DNA of 39,963 nt from an uncultured Opitutia bacterium (lineage in GTDB: Bacteria; Verrucomicrobiota; Verrucomicrobiia; Opitutales; Opitutaceae). The position numbers and the translations under genes are program-made. The notes beneath the pieces are model-generated. The model worked only from the letters and a program-made list of their open reading frames with translations, did not search any database and was not told the DNA's origin. Shown piece by piece: positions 39,788 to 39,963 of this stretch; within the stretch, counting starts at the first letter, position 1; each line of letters begins with the position of its first letter. The DNA is taken from positions 1-39,963 of the forward strand of contig CAIUOU010000144.1 of NCBI GenBank assembly GCA_903900845.1, in the 5' to 3' direction.

Positions 39788-39963
39788 GGTGATGGCGGGA
39801 TGCCGAGGTGCGACGGCCCGCAGACCGTAGCGCCGGGCGGCAAGCTGCCAACGTGAAATTCCAGGATGATTCATGCCAGATAGATGCGCTTCCACGTGCG
39901 TGCGAACACCCCGGGGCGGATCCGGCTCGCCTCGCGCCTACCCGCGTGGCTTGCCTCCCGGGA

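Noticed and set aside
1-39963. tRNA, rRNA, CRISPR, transposase and phage genes
   Set aside because: None seen. No cloverleaf-like segments, regular 28-40 base repeats with spacers, or transposase or integrase motifs were noticed on either strand.

Overview
The window is a high-GC, gene-dense bacterial chromosome segment with no rRNA, tRNA, CRISPR array, insertion sequence or phage gene that I can see. The gene mix suggests Verrucomicrobiota, probably Opitutaceae. It includes UxaC with a UxaE-type tagaturonate epimerase, a GYF_2-RDD protein, Gfo/Idh plus xylose-isomerase-like sugar genes, a Tat-exported protein beside a Cys-type sulfatase, a TonB receptor, and short N-terminally methylated pilins. 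The taxon is inferred from gene content, not from a marker gene.

Layout. Positions 1-366 are non-coding and repeat-bearing. Positions 367-2698 hold a YhbY-like RNA-binding protein, an RsuA-type pseudouridine synthase and a membrane-anchored alpha/beta hydrolase. Positions 2851-6184 (minus strand) are uxaE-uxaC, which would convert galacturonate through tagaturonate to fructuronate. Positions 6185-6692 are non-coding with decamer repeats. Positions 6693-9430 hold an RMD1-like TPR protein, xseA and a VTT-domain membrane protein.

Positions 9533-21217 form a glycosylation cluster. It has two GT2 enzymes of the kind that make polyprenyl-phosphate sugars, five multi-pass GT-C-like membrane proteins and one SAM methyltransferase. 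Positions 21319-22144 are two tandem, nearly identical type IV pilin-like genes. They lie immediately upstream, on the same strand, of two tandem paralogous GT-C genes. This suggests a pilin glycosylation locus.

Positions 22323-27306 hold a cupin, two Gfo/Idh oxidoreductases, a sugar isomerase/epimerase and a divergent D-2-hydroxyacid dehydrogenase, a plausible sugar-oxidation module. Positions 27319-39787 (minus strand) form one long co-directional gene string. In transcription order it is a TonB-dependent receptor, four different TlpA-type thioredoxin proteins (joined by a 16-22 bp gap and two ATGA overlaps), a Tat-exported protein of unknown function, a Cys-type sulfatase, and a GYF_2-RDD membrane protein. 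This is the most unusual assembly in the window. It looks like an envelope system coupling outer-membrane uptake of a substrate with thiol redox chemistry and desulfation.

Limits: all family calls come from motifs and overall sequence character read by eye. Starts were chosen from the reading frame, signal peptides and neighbour spacing, because Shine-Dalgarno sequences are generally weak here.
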